Assembly: GCA_021847535.1 (NCBI GenBank)
Contig: JAJZMR010000059.1
Coordinates: 1-17,828, forward strand
Source: a bacterium
GTDB lineage: Bacteria; Babelota; Babeliae; Babelales; Babelaceae
Length of the DNA stretch: 17,828 nt
Reading direction: 5' to 3'
Notes under the pieces: generated by a model
The model's database searches: none
What the model was told of the DNA's origin: nothing
Seen by the model: the letters and a program-made list of their open reading frames with translations, nothing else
Program-made: the position numbers and the translations under genes
Shown: one piece after another, positions 1-7,983 of the stretch
How positions within the stretch are numbered: the stretch's first letter is position 1
How the letters are laid out: each line of letters opens with the position of its first letter

Positions 1-17
1 CTGTTATTATTGATCAT

Positions 18-90
18 GAGAGTTTCCTTTCGGTTTGGTTTGGTTTGTTTTTTATATTTTACCAAACTCAGAAACTCTCGCTTTTTTTAT
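18..90 (+). terminator. Putative rho-independent terminator for an off-window plus-strand gene
   Basis: An 8-bp inverted repeat, GAGAGTTT at 18-25 and AAACTCTC at 72-79, encloses a second pairing, GTTTGGT at 33-39 with ACCAAAC at 61-67. A T-run follows at 82-88. The inner left arm sits in three tandem GGTTT units (32-46), so pairing could slip. A competing short hairpin, CTCGC (77-81) with GCGAG (92-96), overlaps the T-run. The position, just past the 3' end of the convergent res gene, suits a terminator for a gene entering from the left. Confidence 0.45.
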
Positions 91-115
91 CGCGAGTTGT
101 CAGATTAAGTCAGAA

Positions 116-2839
116 CTAATACATCTCATGGATGTCTGTGACCACTTTAAAATTGACATCCAATGCCTCAAAATGCGCCTTGCCACAATCTAACTTTTCA
201 TTTTCAAGAGCACGTCTTTTCTCGGTATCATGCGTGCTCTTTGTCTCACGCACCAAATAAAGTTTGTGATCATTTTCAATGACGACAGCCCAATCAGGAT
301 TATAGCTTCCAAGAGGAGTTTCAACCTTGAACCAACTCGGTAATTTACAGAAAAATTTTACGCTTTCATTGGCATCTAAAAATTCTGCAAATTTCTTTTC
401 TACCCCTGACTGATATTCGATAAAATCATAGGGAGTTCTTGCGTCAGCCTTACTTACTTTATAAAGCCTATCGAGATAACTCTGTACTTCTTTTTGATCA
501 AACAACTGCATGTCATAACTTTTACCCGAGATTGGCTCATATTTAATACCATCGATTATAAGTTCATGCATTGCCATGTTAATACATTTTGCTGCCTCTG
601 TCATAAACAGTGCTGGGTTCACCATAAAATCTTTAATCCTACCCGATTTTTTTATGATACTGACCAGTGTTTTTCGGGTTAGTTTTGTTTCTCTTTGAAG
701 AAATGCCAAAAGATTGGGCAACGATTGCCTTTCGCCAACTTGATAGGATCCAGCCTGCGTAATCTGACCGCCTTCAATTCCTGATTCTTTTATAGCAAGA
801 GATCGCTTACTGACCTTAATGTGTACTGGTACAATATCAACCATTTTGTTTATTTTGTTCACAGCGTGCTCAATGAGCACCCCGGTTTTAAATTCTACGG
901 AATAACGGGTTCTTTTGCTAATCTTATCCCACAATATCTTAAAATCAGGGTTGAGCTCAACTCGTTTATTATAAGATATTTTCTGGCGTTTACGCGCATT
1001 TTCGACATACTTGCGTGGCAACTCAGATGTTCCGTTGGGATACATATCTAATTGAAGTCCTCGTGCAAAATCTTCGAAGGATTCGTTTGCTATGACCGTA
1101 AGCTTATTAATTTGCTCATCGCTAATACGTTCTCCATGTTGATTCACTGGCAACCTAAGGCCGCGACCAACCGTCTGCCTTCGTTGCCTATCAGTTCCTA
1201 TTTCGCGAAGAGCACATATTTGAAATACATTCGGATTATCCCAACCTTCTTTAAGTGCCGAGTGACTAAAAATGAATCGCAATGGCTCACTCGTATTAAG
1301 CAGCCGTTCTTTATCTTTCATTATTATAGAATATGTCTCGTCGTCTTTTGCCGTAGCGCCCGTTGTATCAAGCTCTTGAACAACTTTACCTTTTTTTCTA
1401 TCTGCAGAAAAATACCCTTCATGCACCATTTCAGCAGAATAGGGCAAGAGTTGTTTATATTTGGTATTGATTTCGATATATAGCTCTTCAAACCACACAG
1501 CCAGTTTTCCTTTTTGCGGATTACCATTCTCATCAAACTGGCGATAACTTTTTACCTGATCGATAAAAAACAATGAAAGAACTTTTATTCCTTTATCCTT
1601 GAACCTTTTCTCCTTGGCAAAATGTTCCTCAATAGTCTGCCGAAGCTGATTTTTCATCCGCTCATCTTCCATGCCGTCGGCTTCACGTAAAAGATCAACT
1701 CTAACGAGATTTTGAAATTCTATATATTCATTTCCTGGCTCAGCACTGATATTAGTGACCCTATAGCCTTCATAATCATTGCGATTAGTATGTTTAGCAA
1801 GATCGGTTCCCTGCCCGACTTTTAAGCGCTTCTCGCGAGGGCCATTTGGCGAATCTTCAAAAATAGTAATCTTTGCGTGGGGAATTTTTGATGTTTTAGG
1901 CCAATAACCAACCTCATCAAGTCGCACAGTGGTTTTATTGAAGTCGTGCCCGCTTGTTGCATCAACCACCTCTATTTGTTTAACGATTCCCATCTCATAT
2001 GCACGAATAGGCCCAAGTTTGTAAAGTAAATGATAAGGATTAACGTGCGTAGCGGAATAACGCAAGGCAAACAGTGGATTAAGACTGGTAATCGCTTTTT
2101 GAGATTTGTGGGTGGTATCCACGCTTTGTGGTTCGTCAATAATCACTATAGGATTGGTTTTCTGTAAAAATTCAATAGGACGGCGACCAGACATTTTATC
2201 CTGTTCTTGGTGAATAACATTCAGTTTTTTAATGTCTGATGTTGCAAGATTAGCATAATCTACATCGTCGCCAAGGTCCCTTTGAAAAGCTTGAATGTTG
2301 ATTACCATAATTTGCACCTGGTTATTAAGAGCAAACTGACGAACCAGACTCAAATTTTTAGAATCATAGACGAAAGAATCAAAAGAAACATTGTCATAGA
2401 GCCCTTTAAAGTGACCCTTCATCGCTTTAATGGAACTTGTCACTCCCTCGCGAATAGCAACAGATGGAACAACGATAATGAATTTTTTAAAGCCATAGAG
2501 TTTATTAAGTTCAAAAATTGTACGCAGATAGACATATGTCTTACCGGTACCGGTTTCCATTTCTATTGAAAAATTAGGGAACTGATACACTGCTTTAGGC
2601 TCAACCAATGCGTCAGATTTTGAAACTTGGTTTTGTTCTTGAATAGTCTGTAAGTTTTTTAACCATTGAGCGTCAGAGAATAACAAGTTATTGCAAACAC
2701 CAGGAAAGAGAGATCCGTCTATTTGGGAAACATCAAGCGCAAGCTCACCATTTCCGTCAGGAAGCCCCTCAAATAAATCTGCGACTGATTGTATCGCTTC
2801 AAGTTGGTACTGCAGGCTAGAATCAAATTTTAACTTCAT
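116..2839 (-). CDS. res: Type III restriction endonuclease, Res subunit (helicase plus nuclease)
   Basis: This is the 907-residue restriction subunit of a type III system, which acts with Mod to translocate on or signal along DNA and cut near unmodified sites. An SF2 helicase core is visible: Walker A ETGTGKT at residues 95-101, Walker B with the DEPQ box typical of type III Res at 235-238, and motif VI QTVGRGLRLP at 555-564. The C-terminal PD-(D/E)XK nuclease is intact: D849 in YNPDW, then E865 and K867 in RETK. Length is normal for the family (about 900-1000). The gene starts 12 bp after the mod stop and has no good Shine-Dalgarno, so translation is probably coupled to mod. No frameshift or missing motif was seen, so the enzyme looks functional. 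The recognition site cannot be read from sequence. Confidence 0.93.
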   Translation of the reverse strand: MKLKFDSSLQYQLEAIQSVADLFEGLPDGNGELALDVSQIDGSLFPGVCNNLLFSDAQWLKNLQTIQEQNQVSKSDALVEPKAVYQFPNFSIEMETGTGKTYVYLRTIFELNKLYGFKKFIIVVPSVAIREGVTSSIKAMKGHFKGLYDNVSFDSFVYDSKNLSLVRQFALNNQVQIMVINIQAFQRDLGDDVDYANLATSDIKKLNVIHQEQDKMSGRRPIEFLQKTNPIVIIDEPQSVDTTHKSQKAITSLNPLFALRYSATHVNPYHLLYKLGPIRAYEMGIVKQIEVVDATSGHDFNKTTVRLDEVGYWPKTSKIPHAKITIFEDSPNGPREKRLKVGQGTDLAKHTNRNDYEGYRVTNISAEPGNEYIEFQNLVRVDLLREADGMEDERMKNQLRQTIEEHFAKEKRFKDKGIKVLSLFFIDQVKSYRQFDENGNPQKGKLAVWFEELYIEINTKYKQLLPYSAEMVHEGYFSADRKKGKVVQELDTTGATAKDDETYSIIMKDKERLLNTSEPLRFIFSHSALKEGWDNPNVFQICALREIGTDRQRRQTVGRGLRLPVNQHGERISDEQINKLTVIANESFEDFARGLQLDMYPNGTSELPRKYVENARKRQKISYNKRVELNPDFKILWDKISKRTRYSVEFKTGVLIEHAVNKINKMVDIVPVHIKVSKRSLAIKESGIEGGQITQAGSYQVGERQSLPNLLAFLQRETKLTRKTLVSIIKKSGRIKDFMVNPALFMTEAAKCINMAMHELIIDGIKYEPISGKSYDMQLFDQKEVQSYLDRLYKVSKADARTPYDFIEYQSGVEKKFAEFLDANESVKFFCKLPSWFKVETPLGSYNPDWAVVIENDHKLYLVRETKSTHDTEKRRALENEKLDCGKAHFEALDVNFKVVTDIHEMY

Positions 2840-2851
2840 AGCACATCTGAA

Positions 2852-4807
2852 TTAAATGGTTTTAAAGTTGGTTTTAACATGCTTCTCACTATTCATAGCA
2901 CTAAAAGCCAAAACCGCATTAGCCTTAAGCTGATCATCATTCCCGAACGCACTATCTAGACAAATAAAAAGCTCGGGACCCATAGCGACAATGGCCTCTA
3001 AAAACTCCTTGTTGATTGTATCGCCAAGATAAATAAGATATTTTCCATCTACTATAGAAAAGAGCTTCTTGCCAGCTACCACTTTTGGTTCAATTTTTTC
3101 AGTAAGTGTAAGACCTTCTTTCAATAGGATCTCATACAGTAAATCTTCAGTCGTCGCTTTATGATTAATATGGTCAATATGCATTTCCAGTTGCTTTTCA
3201 ACCATCTCTGTATCAGCATCAGAACCAAGTTTTTGCCATTGCTTGAAATTTGATCTATCAAGCTTAAAGACTTTAAAACCACGATCTATAGGCTTGTTAT
3301 CTTTAACATCTTCTTCATCAAGCTTCTTGATCACTCTTCGTATGCGCTCCTTGCCGATATCAGCTATAGTTTTGTAGCCAGCTTTAAAAGCTTCACTGTC
3401 TGGCGCACATGGTTCGGGTAGTTGAATGAGAATAAACTTACGATTACCATTATCTTGCTCATTTAGCTCGAGTACAGCCTGTGCTGTGGTAGCTGAGCCA
3501 GCAAAAAAATCCATAATGATATCGTTTTCGCCACATGAAATCTTGATAATTCGCGATATGAGATCAACTGATTTAGGCATATCAAAATATTTTCCATCGA
3601 ATATTTTTTTAAGCTGGCTACTTCCATTTGGTTTAAGGTCTATCCATAAATCACTAGCCAGCCTACCCTCTGATGACCTAATATAATGTTCTGGTTTCCC
3701 AGTAGATGATAAGCGAAGAAGATCAAATTTAGCTCCATTTAATTTTTTTTCTTCATTTGATACATATTGGTCGATCTCATTTTGCGATGAGTTTTCCCCA
3801 ATATTTTTGCATAAGATCCGCCAATTGTTTATGGCAGTTCGGCTCCTTGCTTCGCTCCAGCGCCATTGTCCATTTTTAGGCTTGATGCCAAATATCTCAT
3901 ACTGCATGGTAGGCCGCTCTGTGCCGCGCCAATGATTATTCCAAGAACCTTCAATCTCGTCAATCTCATCAAATGATGCAGGGATGTAATATTTTTCAAA
4001 CCTATAAGCAGGATTTTTTGAATAAAAAAGAATATATTCATGACCGTGATTTAAGGAATCAATCGTTTCAAACTGCGCTTGAACATTTTTAATTCCTCTT
4101 CTAATAACAATAATATTTTTGAAGCATTCCTCACCCATAACCTCATTCATTAAATTTATTAAGTTGTGCAATTCTTCTGCGCCGATACTGATAAATATAA
4201 CCCCATCATCTCGTAATAAATTTCTCGCTAAATACAGCCGAGGGTACATCATGTTAAGCCATTTGGTGTGGAAGCGGCCTTCATTTGCAGTATTAGTAGA
4301 ATATTTTTTACCATTACCATCTACCAGAACGGCATATTTAAGATACGCTTCGAGAGAGTCTGTAAAGTTGTCAGTATAAATAAAATCATTGCCTGTATTA
4401 TAAGGAGGATCTATGTAGATCATTTTCACTTGGCCATAGTAACTTTTTTGCAAAAGCTTAAGTACCTCGAGATTGTCACCTTCAATAAATAAATTTTCAG
4501 TTGTATCAAAGTGTATAGATTCATCACGAGATGGTTTTAGAGTGGCGGCTATGGGAGTTTGTATGAGATGAAGCGCATCTTTTTTTCCTGGCCACTCCAT
4601 GCCATAACGCTCACGGCGATCTTCAAAAAAATCAGTAAAAGTACCAAGCTCTGCTTTGAGTTTTTCAAAATCGACGCTCTCCACGAGCGTTCCTTTATCA
4701 TTTAAAGTTTCAGTAAAGACCGAAGGGAAAAGGTTTTTCAGCTGTTTGCGATTTTCAGCTGATATATCAAGGGAGTCCCCGCTTATTTTTTTAGGTGTAA
4801 TGCTCAT
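2852..4807 (-). CDS. mod: Type III DNA methyltransferase, Mod subunit (N6-adenine, beta class)
   Basis: This 651-residue protein is the modification and specificity subunit of the type III system; it methylates adenine on one strand of an asymmetric site and forms the restriction complex with Res. The catalytic DPPY is at residues 133-136 (YIDPPYNTGNDF). The S-adenosylmethionine motif follows much later at 433-441 (DFFAGSATT), and this order defines beta-class amino-methyltransferases. The stretch between them (about 230-400) is the target recognition domain, the part that differs most between Mod proteins. The gene is first in a mod-res operon. AGAG lies just upstream of the ATG, and I found no convincing promoter in the 171 bp before it. 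No simple repeat tract of the phase-variable mod type was seen in the gene. Confidence 0.94.
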   Translation of the reverse strand: MSITPKKISGDSLDISAENRKQLKNLFPSVFTETLNDKGTLVESVDFEKLKAELGTFTDFFEDRRERYGMEWPGKKDALHLIQTPIAATLKPSRDESIHFDTTENLFIEGDNLEVLKLLQKSYYGQVKMIYIDPPYNTGNDFIYTDNFTDSLEAYLKYAVLVDGNGKKYSTNTANEGRFHTKWLNMMYPRLYLARNLLRDDGVIFISIGAEELHNLINLMNEVMGEECFKNIIVIRRGIKNVQAQFETIDSLNHGHEYILFYSKNPAYRFEKYYIPASFDEIDEIEGSWNNHWRGTERPTMQYEIFGIKPKNGQWRWSEARSRTAINNWRILCKNIGENSSQNEIDQYVSNEEKKLNGAKFDLLRLSSTGKPEHYIRSSEGRLASDLWIDLKPNGSSQLKKIFDGKYFDMPKSVDLISRIIKISCGENDIIMDFFAGSATTAQAVLELNEQDNGNRKFILIQLPEPCAPDSEAFKAGYKTIADIGKERIRRVIKKLDEEDVKDNKPIDRGFKVFKLDRSNFKQWQKLGSDADTEMVEKQLEMHIDHINHKATTEDLLYEILLKEGLTLTEKIEPKVVAGKKLFSIVDGKYLIYLGDTINKEFLEAIVAMGPELFICLDSAFGNDDQLKANAVLAFSAMNSEKHVKTNFKTI

Positions 4808-4944
4808 AATCTCTTGTCCCCAATAAAGTACTTATTTACACACCAAATTTCTATTGTCATGTATACTTACATCAAAAATTAAAAAATACTTTGTTGGAAA
4901 GTAAAGATTTAACCCTTAATCGCTTGCATGCTATTGCGATGAAA

Positions 4945-4960
4945 GCATTATTTTAAATGC
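4945..4960 (-). terminator. Weak hairpin after the nuclease gene
   Basis: GCATT and AATGC form a 5-bp stem with a 6-nt loop about 20 bp past the nuclease stop, followed on the minus strand by only three T residues. It could weakly separate the nuclease from the mod-res operon. The remainder of the 171-bp gap (4808-4978) is AT-rich and shows no clear promoter. Confidence 0.22.
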
Positions 4961-4978
4961 AGGTTAAGATTTATTGAA

Positions 4979-5785
4979 TTATAAGATATGCTTTTGTGCT
5001 GCCTTTAAATATAGGCAATAATCACATGATTCAGAGCCCGAAGGCATAACGTCAGAACGTAAGCAATTGTAGGCGTTCATCACGGCACTTTCAACCCAAG
5101 CAGCATCACCCTCATATGGGAGTAATGAGATATCAAAACTCAATCGCCCATCAAAATTATTGCCATCAGCTTTGCCATTGCAGTAAACAAAGTATGCAGT
5201 GTTGGAAACGATAAAGCCATTTTTTCGCAAAAGCCATTGGTAGATCTCTGCTTGATGCTTATAACCAATTTGCCATGGCGCATCCAGGGTCACTGCAGTG
5301 GCTTTTGATGTTGCCTTATAGTCGACAACCATCAACTCATTAGTTTTAGGATTGATCCACACATCATCCAATCCACCATAAAGCATAATGTTAGTATTTG
5401 GTACTATGCACTGAATTCCGGCATGAAGAGAATCGCGCCACTTATCAATGTCAGGGTGACTAAAGGGAACTACCTCAACGCCATTCACTAAGCAAATAGG
5501 GTGCGTTTTTTGCTCTGTTCGATAACCATCAAATTCCTTTTTTAGAAGAGAGTCGACGGCATTATTCAATGAAAATGGGTAACCAGGGGGTTGAGCAACC
5601 CCTAATCTACGATCAAGGTAAAAGCATCTGGCGCATTTCAAAAAAAGTTCTAGCTTGCTACGACTTACCTTAAATGGCTTAATAGCAAGAGGATCATATA
5701 GATTTCTTACTCTCTGGGGACGATAACCAGATAAACTCTTTATTTCTTCAAGTGCAGGGTCTATATGTTTGATTAAATTTTTCAC
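4979..5785 (-). CDS. Cas4/RecB-like PD-(D/E)XK nuclease with probable Fe-S cluster
   Basis: A 268-residue single-domain nuclease. Visible active-site elements are GGLDD (D140), VVDYKAT (D155, K157) and the QAEIYQW helix (Q178 to W184), matching RecB/Cas4 motifs II, III and QxxxY. Cysteines C51 and C54 (CARC) near the N terminus and C254 and C257 (CDYC) near the C terminus are placed like the four ligands of a 4Fe-4S cluster in Cas4 and AddB. The usual motif-I histidine is not evident: the equivalent region reads NNAVDSLLKKEFD. From memory, close relatives are common in candidate-phyla bacteria, annotated only as PD-(D/E)XK nuclease. The start is GTG with GGAGA well spaced upstream. There are no cas genes in the window. 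The gene lies between a type III R-M operon and a recombinase, so a role in defence or in element DNA processing is plausible but unproven. Confidence 0.82.
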   Translation of the reverse strand: MKNLIKHIDPALEEIKSLSGYRPQRVRNLYDPLAIKPFKVSRSKLELFLKCARCFYLDRRLGVAQPPGYPFSLNNAVDSLLKKEFDGYRTEQKTHPICLVNGVEVVPFSHPDIDKWRDSLHAGIQCIVPNTNIMLYGGLDDVWINPKTNELMVVDYKATSKATAVTLDAPWQIGYKHQAEIYQWLLRKNGFIVSNTAYFVYCNGKADGNNFDGRLSFDISLLPYEGDAAWVESAVMNAYNCLRSDVMPSGSESCDYCLYLKAAQKHIL

Positions 5786-5817
5786 TTTATCTCCAAAAAA
5801 GCCTTATATTTCTATTA

Positions 5818-5847
5818 ATATTGTCATTTATTTGACTACTTGTCAAA
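5818..5847 (-). promoter_or_regulatory. Candidate nuclease promoter with an overlapping palindromic operator
   Basis: TTTGAC (5831-5836) and GTCAAA (5842-5847) form a perfect 6-bp inverted repeat with a 5-nt spacer. On the minus strand the right half supplies a perfect TTGACA -35 box (5841-5846); 17 nt further is CAATAT (5818-5823), a weak -10. The site lies in the divergent gap between the nuclease and the ribbon-helix-helix gene. Ribbon-helix-helix proteins bind short inverted repeats, so this is a reasonable operator candidate. Confidence 0.4.
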
Positions 5848-5901
5848 AAGGCTGGGTGCGAAGCTTTACCATAGACCGCTTTCTTTATTTCAGTATTTCT
5901 G

Positions 5902-5907
5902 TATAAT
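5902..5907 (+). promoter_or_regulatory. -10 box (TATAAT) for the RHH-recombinase operon
   Basis: A perfect TATAAT lies 33 bp before the RHH start codon. There is no good -35 box at the proper distance, so the promoter may be weak or need an activator. Confidence 0.42.
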
Positions 5908-5940
5908 TATAAATAAGTATCAAAATTATTGAGGTTTTTA

Positions 5941-6120
5941 ATGAATCAAAAAAAGAATCTATCCCGTATTACGCTAGATATTCCATCAGAAGATCACAAA
6001 AGACTTAAGGCCATTGCAGCCATTACTGGTAAAAGTATGCGTGAGCTAATGCTTGAGGCACTCAAAGAATATTTTAAGGACACTAAAACAACATTATCCG
6101 AGATTAAAGAGAGCCTCTAA
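5941..6120 (+). CDS. Ribbon-helix-helix (CopG/Arc-type) DNA-binding protein
   Basis: A 59-residue basic protein with the ribbon-helix-helix pattern: a short beta strand (SRITLDIP, residues 8-15), helix A (about 16-28), a turn with GKS, and helix B (MRELMLEALKEYF). Such proteins dimerise through the strands and place strand side chains in the DNA major groove. The start is the ATG at 5941, preceded by TGAGG at a 6-nt spacing; a TTG 12 bp upstream is also in frame but has no ribosome site. The stop is one base before the recombinase ATG, so the two genes are co-translated. It could be a transcriptional autoregulator of the recombinase or a recombination accessory factor. It also resembles antitoxins, but no toxin gene adjoins it. 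Confidence 0.8.
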   Translation: MNQKKNLSRITLDIPSEDHKRLKAIAAITGKSMRELMLEALKEYFKDTKTTLSEIKESL

Positions 6121-6121
6121 A

Positions 6122-7591
6122 ATGGAAAAATCAGTTATTTATGCTCGTGTTTCATCAAAAGACCAAGAAAGTGAAGGGTTTTCAATTCCTGCTCAGATAA
6201 AGGTGTTGCATGAGTATGCATCAAAAAATAACTGTATAATTACTTATGAATTTACTGATATTGAAACTGCAAAAAAGGCTGGGCGTACGCAGTTCAATAA
6301 AATGCTTAATGCTGTAAGCGAGAACAAAGACATCAAGCATATCTTAGTTGAAAAAACGGATCGTCTTCTACGCAACATATCCGATTATGCTTTACTCGAC
6401 AGGTTAATAGAAAATTCCGATATCAAAATTCACCTTGTAAAAGAAAATGTGGTGCTCAGTAAAGACTCTCGTTCAAATGAGAAGTTTATATTCGGCATTA
6501 AAGCACTTATGGCAAAAAACCATATTGATAACCTATCAGAGGAAGTAAAAAAAGGCATGCTTGAAAAAGCAGCTCAAGGTACATATCCATCAAGCGCGCC
6601 TTATGGGTACATTAATACAAGAGAGAATGGAAAAAAAACAGTTGCTATTGATCCGCAGACCGCACCTTTCGTTAAAAAGATGTTTGAGTTATATGCTACT
6701 GGATCGTACTCTTTGTTGAAACTAAAAAAACAAATGTTAGCTGAGGGAATGGTTTATAGAAATGGTAAAAATTTTTACACCAGCAATGTAGAAACGATAC
6801 TCAAAAATGAGTTCTATACTGGAGTCTTTGTGTGGAAAGGTAAAAAGTATGAAAATGCATCACATGAACCAATTATCAGTAAAGAAATCTTTCAACAAGT
6901 ACAAAGTATTCTGATTAACCCTCGTAAAAGCAAAACAAAAAAGGCATTGTTTTTATATACCAACTTAATTTCATGTGGAGTATGTGGATGTGCGTTAACT
7001 GCGGAACTAAAAAAGGGGAAATATATCTACTACCACTGCACCGGATACAAAGGTAATTGCAAGCAAGCATATATACGGCAAGAAGCAATTGAAGATGACT
7101 TTAAGGCGCTCTTAGAAAATATTCATGTGCCAGAAGATATTCAGCAGATTGTATTAAATGGTGTCCGAGAAAGCTTTAAAGATAAAATTGAATACCATAA
7201 TAATCTTGTGCTTCAGCTGGAGAAGCAAATTAGAGTTTTGCAGAATCGAATTGACCAGGCTTATCTAGACAAACTTGATCAAAAAATAACTGAGGAGTTC
7301 TGGCAAAGCAACACAAAAAAATGGATTAATGAAAAAGAAAACCTTTTTATCAAACTGATAGCAGCACAAAAAGCAGACTCGCATTATCTAGAAAATGCTA
7401 CCTTTATTTTAGAACTATCCAAAAGTGCCACTCAGATGTTTAATAAACGAAATGGCGAACAAAAGCGCCGGTTGATTAACGTTCTAGTATCGAACTGCTC
7501 ATATAAAGACGGAAAGATCGATATAGAGCTTAAACCCGTGTTTGCAAAGATACTGGAAATTAAGAAAACTGGAAACTGGTGTGCCCAGTAG
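6122..7591 (+). CDS. Large serine recombinase (site-specific integrase/excisionase)
   Basis: A 489-residue large serine recombinase. The resolvase-type catalytic domain spans about 4-145, with nucleophile S11 in YARVSS and the arginine-bearing region around EKTDRLLRN (77-85). The recombinase domain (about 155-265) includes SAPYGY. A zinc ribbon has C285, C288, C306 and C313, and a coiled coil (about 345-420) matches the family's synapsis-control segment. An earlier in-frame ATG at 6053 lies inside the RHH gene; the ATG at 6122, with AGAG upstream and one base after the RHH stop, is preferred. The final codons, ending WCAQ and TAG, lie within the tRNA-Arg gene on the opposite strand. That overlap suggests the tRNA 3' end is the integration site and this enzyme moves the island to its left. 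No inactivating change was seen. Confidence 0.92.
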   Translation: MEKSVIYARVSSKDQESEGFSIPAQIKVLHEYASKNNCIITYEFTDIETAKKAGRTQFNKMLNAVSENKDIKHILVEKTDRLLRNISDYALLDRLIENSDIKIHLVKENVVLSKDSRSNEKFIFGIKALMAKNHIDNLSEEVKKGMLEKAAQGTYPSSAPYGYINTRENGKKTVAIDPQTAPFVKKMFELYATGSYSLLKLKKQMLAEGMVYRNGKNFYTSNVETILKNEFYTGVFVWKGKKYENASHEPIISKEIFQQVQSILINPRKSKTKKALFLYTNLISCGVCGCALTAELKKGKYIYYHCTGYKGNCKQAYIRQEAIEDDFKALLENIHVPEDIQQIVLNGVRESFKDKIEYHNNLVLQLEKQIRVLQNRIDQAYLDKLDQKITEEFWQSNTKKWINEKENLFIKLIAAQKADSHYLENATFILELSKSATQMFNKRNGEQKRRLINVLVSNCSYKDGKIDIELKPVFAKILEIKKTGNWCAQ

Positions 7592-7600
7592 GATTCGAAC
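7577..7600. other. Putative chromosomal attachment site at the tRNA-Arg 3' end
   Basis: The element's recombinase gene runs into the tRNA 3' end and takes its stop codon from it. Integrases often target tRNA 3' ends and restore the gene by carrying an identical segment. The true crossover core is not defined. The matching repeat at the far end of the element was not seen by eye in this window and should lie to the left of position 1. Confidence 0.4.
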
Positions 7601-7653
7601 CTACGACCTACGGATTAGAAATCCGTTGCTCTATCCAGCTGAGCTATGGGCAC
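7577..7653 (-). tRNA. tRNA-Arg (anticodon TCT)
   Basis: A complete cloverleaf reads on the minus strand. The acceptor stem is GTGCCCA with TGGGCAC, the D arm is GCTC/GAGC with AGCTGGATA as loop, the anticodon stem is ACGGA/TCCGT around TTTCTAA giving anticodon TCT, and the T arm is GTAGG/CCTAC with TTCGAAT. The discriminator A and an encoded CCA follow (7577-7580 on the plus strand read TGGT). The decoded codon is AGA, common in AT-rich genomes. The 3' end overlaps the recombinase coding region by 15 bp, and a TATAAT box lies upstream. Confidence 0.96.
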
Positions 7654-7692
7654 ATTAAAGAATGCTTTGAATAATTTTAAACATTGATTTTC

Positions 7693-7698
7693 ATTATA
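7693..7698 (-). promoter_or_regulatory. -10 box (TATAAT) for tRNA-Arg
   Basis: A perfect TATAAT on the minus strand lies 40 bp upstream of the mature tRNA 5' end, giving a short leader of about 33 nt. The -35 region is T-rich without a good TTGACA match. Confidence 0.5.
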
Positions 7699-7770
7699 CT
7701 ACAAGAAACACCAAAAACAAAGGGTCCTGCGCCGCCTTAATGTTTCTATCACAGCTGATTTCATGAAGAC

Positions 7771-7983
7771 TTATAGCTTATTCCAGTCAAAAACATGCTT
7801 GCAATCGTAACAATGCATTTTTTTACAACCACCCTTTTTTTCAATTTCTGTGCCACAATTAGGACATTTTTTGGTATTCGCATCAATCCATTTTTTTGTC
7901 ATTTCATCATCTGATGATCTGTTTTTTTCTTTCTTGGTAACCGATGAATTCTGTGACAATCGCAAAAATTTTTCACAACTCAT
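7771..7983 (-). CDS. Small zinc protein resembling the RING2/IBR half of RBR E3 ligases
   Basis: A 70-residue protein. Residues 1-28 are polar and low in complexity. Residues 32-67 contain CPNC (C40, C43), IEKKGGC (C53) and HCYDC (C58, C61), then a final aromatic F65/W67. The spacing and the words CPxC, IEKxGGC and MxC match the RING2 or IBR segment of eukaryotic RBR ubiquitin ligases such as parkin and ariadne, including the ANTK lead-in. In those enzymes the cysteine of GGC is the catalytic thioester residue, here C53; C40, C43, C58 and C61 would bind one zinc. The usual second zinc site (FCWxC) is lacking because the chain ends FDWNKL. The ATG at 7983 has no Shine-Dalgarno and sits inside an inverted repeat; M28 (codon ending at 7902) is an alternative start. 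It may be a host-directed effector fragment or simply a zinc-ribbon protein. Confidence 0.68.
   Translation of the reverse strand: MSCEKFLRLSQNSSVTKKEKNRSSDDEMTKKWIDANTKKCPNCGTEIEKKGGCKKMHCYDCKHVFDWNKL

Noticed and set aside
494..2569. Several plus-strand reading frames of 60-143 codons opposite res
   Set aside because: They lie fully inside a strongly supported gene on the other strand, have no ribosome sites and give no recognisable protein.
3426..4492. Plus-strand reading frames opposite mod
   Set aside because: Shadows of mod; composition is what antisense of its codons would give.
2852..4807. Phase-variable simple repeats in mod
   Set aside because: No tandem tetra- or pentanucleotide tract is present; the only notable tandem unit, GGTTT three times at 32-46, is outside the genes.
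4979..5785. Part of a CRISPR-Cas system (Cas4)
   Set aside because: No cas1, cas2 or repeat-spacer array was seen in the window.
6053..6121. Extended start for the recombinase within the RHH gene
   Set aside because: The added 23 residues are out-of-frame RHH sequence, and the resolvase domain begins right after the ATG at 6122.
5941..7591. RHH protein as antitoxin of a toxin-antitoxin pair
   Set aside because: The co-translated neighbour is a recombinase, not a toxin, and no small toxin-like gene adjoins it.
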